DNA of 64,000 nt from Apostichopus japonicus (lineage: Eukaryota > Echinodermata > Holothuroidea > Aspidochirotida > Stichopodidae). The first letter of the stretch is position 1. Each line of letters starts with the position of its first letter. Positions 63,155 to 64,000 of this stretch are shown in pieces. The translations under genes were made by a program, and so were the position numbers. The stretch covers positions 6,573,501 to 6,637,500 of the forward strand of contig NC_092561.1 in the NCBI RefSeq assembly GCF_037975245.1, given 5' to 3'. Under the pieces are notes generated by a model. The model saw only the letters and a program-made list of their open reading frames with translations, was not told the origin of the DNA and did no database searches.

Positions 63155-63285
63155 TCTATATATATATATATATATATATCACAAAATACACTTTTATATA
63201 TATATATATATATCACAAAATACACTTATATATATAAATATATATATGTATATATATATGTATATATATATATTTATATAGATAT

Positions 63286-63344
<59 letters not shown>

Positions 63345-63450
63345 GATATATATATAGATATATATATATGTATATATATATATATCTATATAAATATATA
63401 TATATATATATCTATATATCTATATAAATATATATATATACATATATATA

Positions 63451-63488
<38 letters not shown>

Positions 63489-63512
63489 TAAGTGTATTTT
63501 GTGTGTGTGTGT
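63155..63512. repeat. Long (TA)n tract inside an inverted repeat, then (GT)n
   Basis: TA-rich DNA of about 300 bp bounded by CACAAAATACACTTATATAT (about 63211) and its complement ATATAAGTGTATTTTGTG (about 63486-63503). A second CACAAAATACACTTTTATAT copy lies at about 63180. The right side continues into (GT)n. Translated Tyr/Ile repeats here are artefacts. Confidence 0.9.
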
Positions 63513-64000
63513 GTATGTGTTTTGATCTAGTTTGTGTTTGTGTTAGTTTTCTTGTTTTGTTTCTAAAGAGGTTTGTATAAGAGGTTAGACCCGTAAAACA
63601 AGATGTGAACCAACAGTACAAATACTTTCAAGAAAACAAAAGGTATTAGTTTTTATAAAATCAAAGAAAATATGTGGCTTTGATGACATCAGTAAATAAC
63701 TTTCAGATCTTATTAACTTGTGACGAAGTAGTCCCAGGGCATGACGTCGCAAAGGGTTTTGTTCATTTCATATAGATATATGAGAATAGAATCAGGTATT
63801 GAGATGTGATGTTTTCAACGACTAAGCAAATTTGTGTTCGAAAATATCGTTCTATATACAAAATATTTCATGTTAATCAAAACTTTTATTCGTCGATGAA
63901 TGTTAATTTATATCCTACACACCACCACCCCCACCCACCCCTCTCTCTTTCAGCCCACCATCCCATCTCAGTTTCTATTACTCCTGCGGCACCCATCCTT
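63513..64000. other. Non-coding stretch, no gene seen
   Basis: AT-rich, ending in C-rich simple sequence (63917-63955). Confidence 0.5.

Noticed and set aside
63119-63427. 102-codon Tyr/Ile repeat frame
   Set aside because: Translation of (TA)n.

Overview
The window is metazoan nuclear DNA. It is AT-rich, has very little coding sequence, and is full of microsatellites, tandem arrays, tRNA-derived SINEs and small inverted-repeat DNA transposons. No bacterial operon, phage or CRISPR structure is present. The two recognisable genes are both basic helix-loop-helix (bHLH) developmental regulators on the + strand. Gene content and the mix of repeats suggest a marine invertebrate, perhaps an echinoderm or other non-vertebrate deuterostome. 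That assignment is inference; no sequence here fixes the species.

Gene 1 is the 3' part of a MyoD-family (myogenic regulatory factor) gene. An 82-bp internal exon (29203-29284) and a terminal exon (32122-32252) join in phase 1. The terminal exon encodes the family's diagnostic C-terminal helix motif SSLDCLSxIVexI. The exon with the bHLH domain was not found upstream, so it probably lies before position 1 and the first intron would then exceed 29 kb.

Gene 2 is a complete achaete-scute-like gene of the ASCL3/4/5 type (coding 59940-60458, 172 aa). It has a probable upstream non-coding exon ending at 54673 and a 5.0-kb intron in the 5' UTR. The two bHLH genes are about 28 kb apart with no other recognisable gene between them.

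Repeats, left to right: a 111-bp palindrome made of two head-to-head hammerhead-ribozyme-like motifs (2461-2571); degenerate arrays (4130-4610, 5155-5760, 7035-7500); an 80-bp satellite with 16 copies inside a larger decamer-built domain (9270-11400); a 403-bp foldback element with a 7-bp target duplication (13796-14198); a GATATC-rich degenerate repeat domain (16605-17090); tRNA-derived SINEs (19528, 23141, a tRNA-like remnant next to the MyoD exon, and others); a second foldback element (20473-20903); two oppositely oriented ~400-bp non-autonomous hAT elements, each with a perfect 8-bp target duplication (35963-36362, 36647-37051); a polypurine tract (46497-46622); a 27-bp minisatellite open in several frames (52441-52683); and long (TA)n tracts. 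The other short open frames look like chance or repeat-derived reading frames, and none is claimed as a gene.
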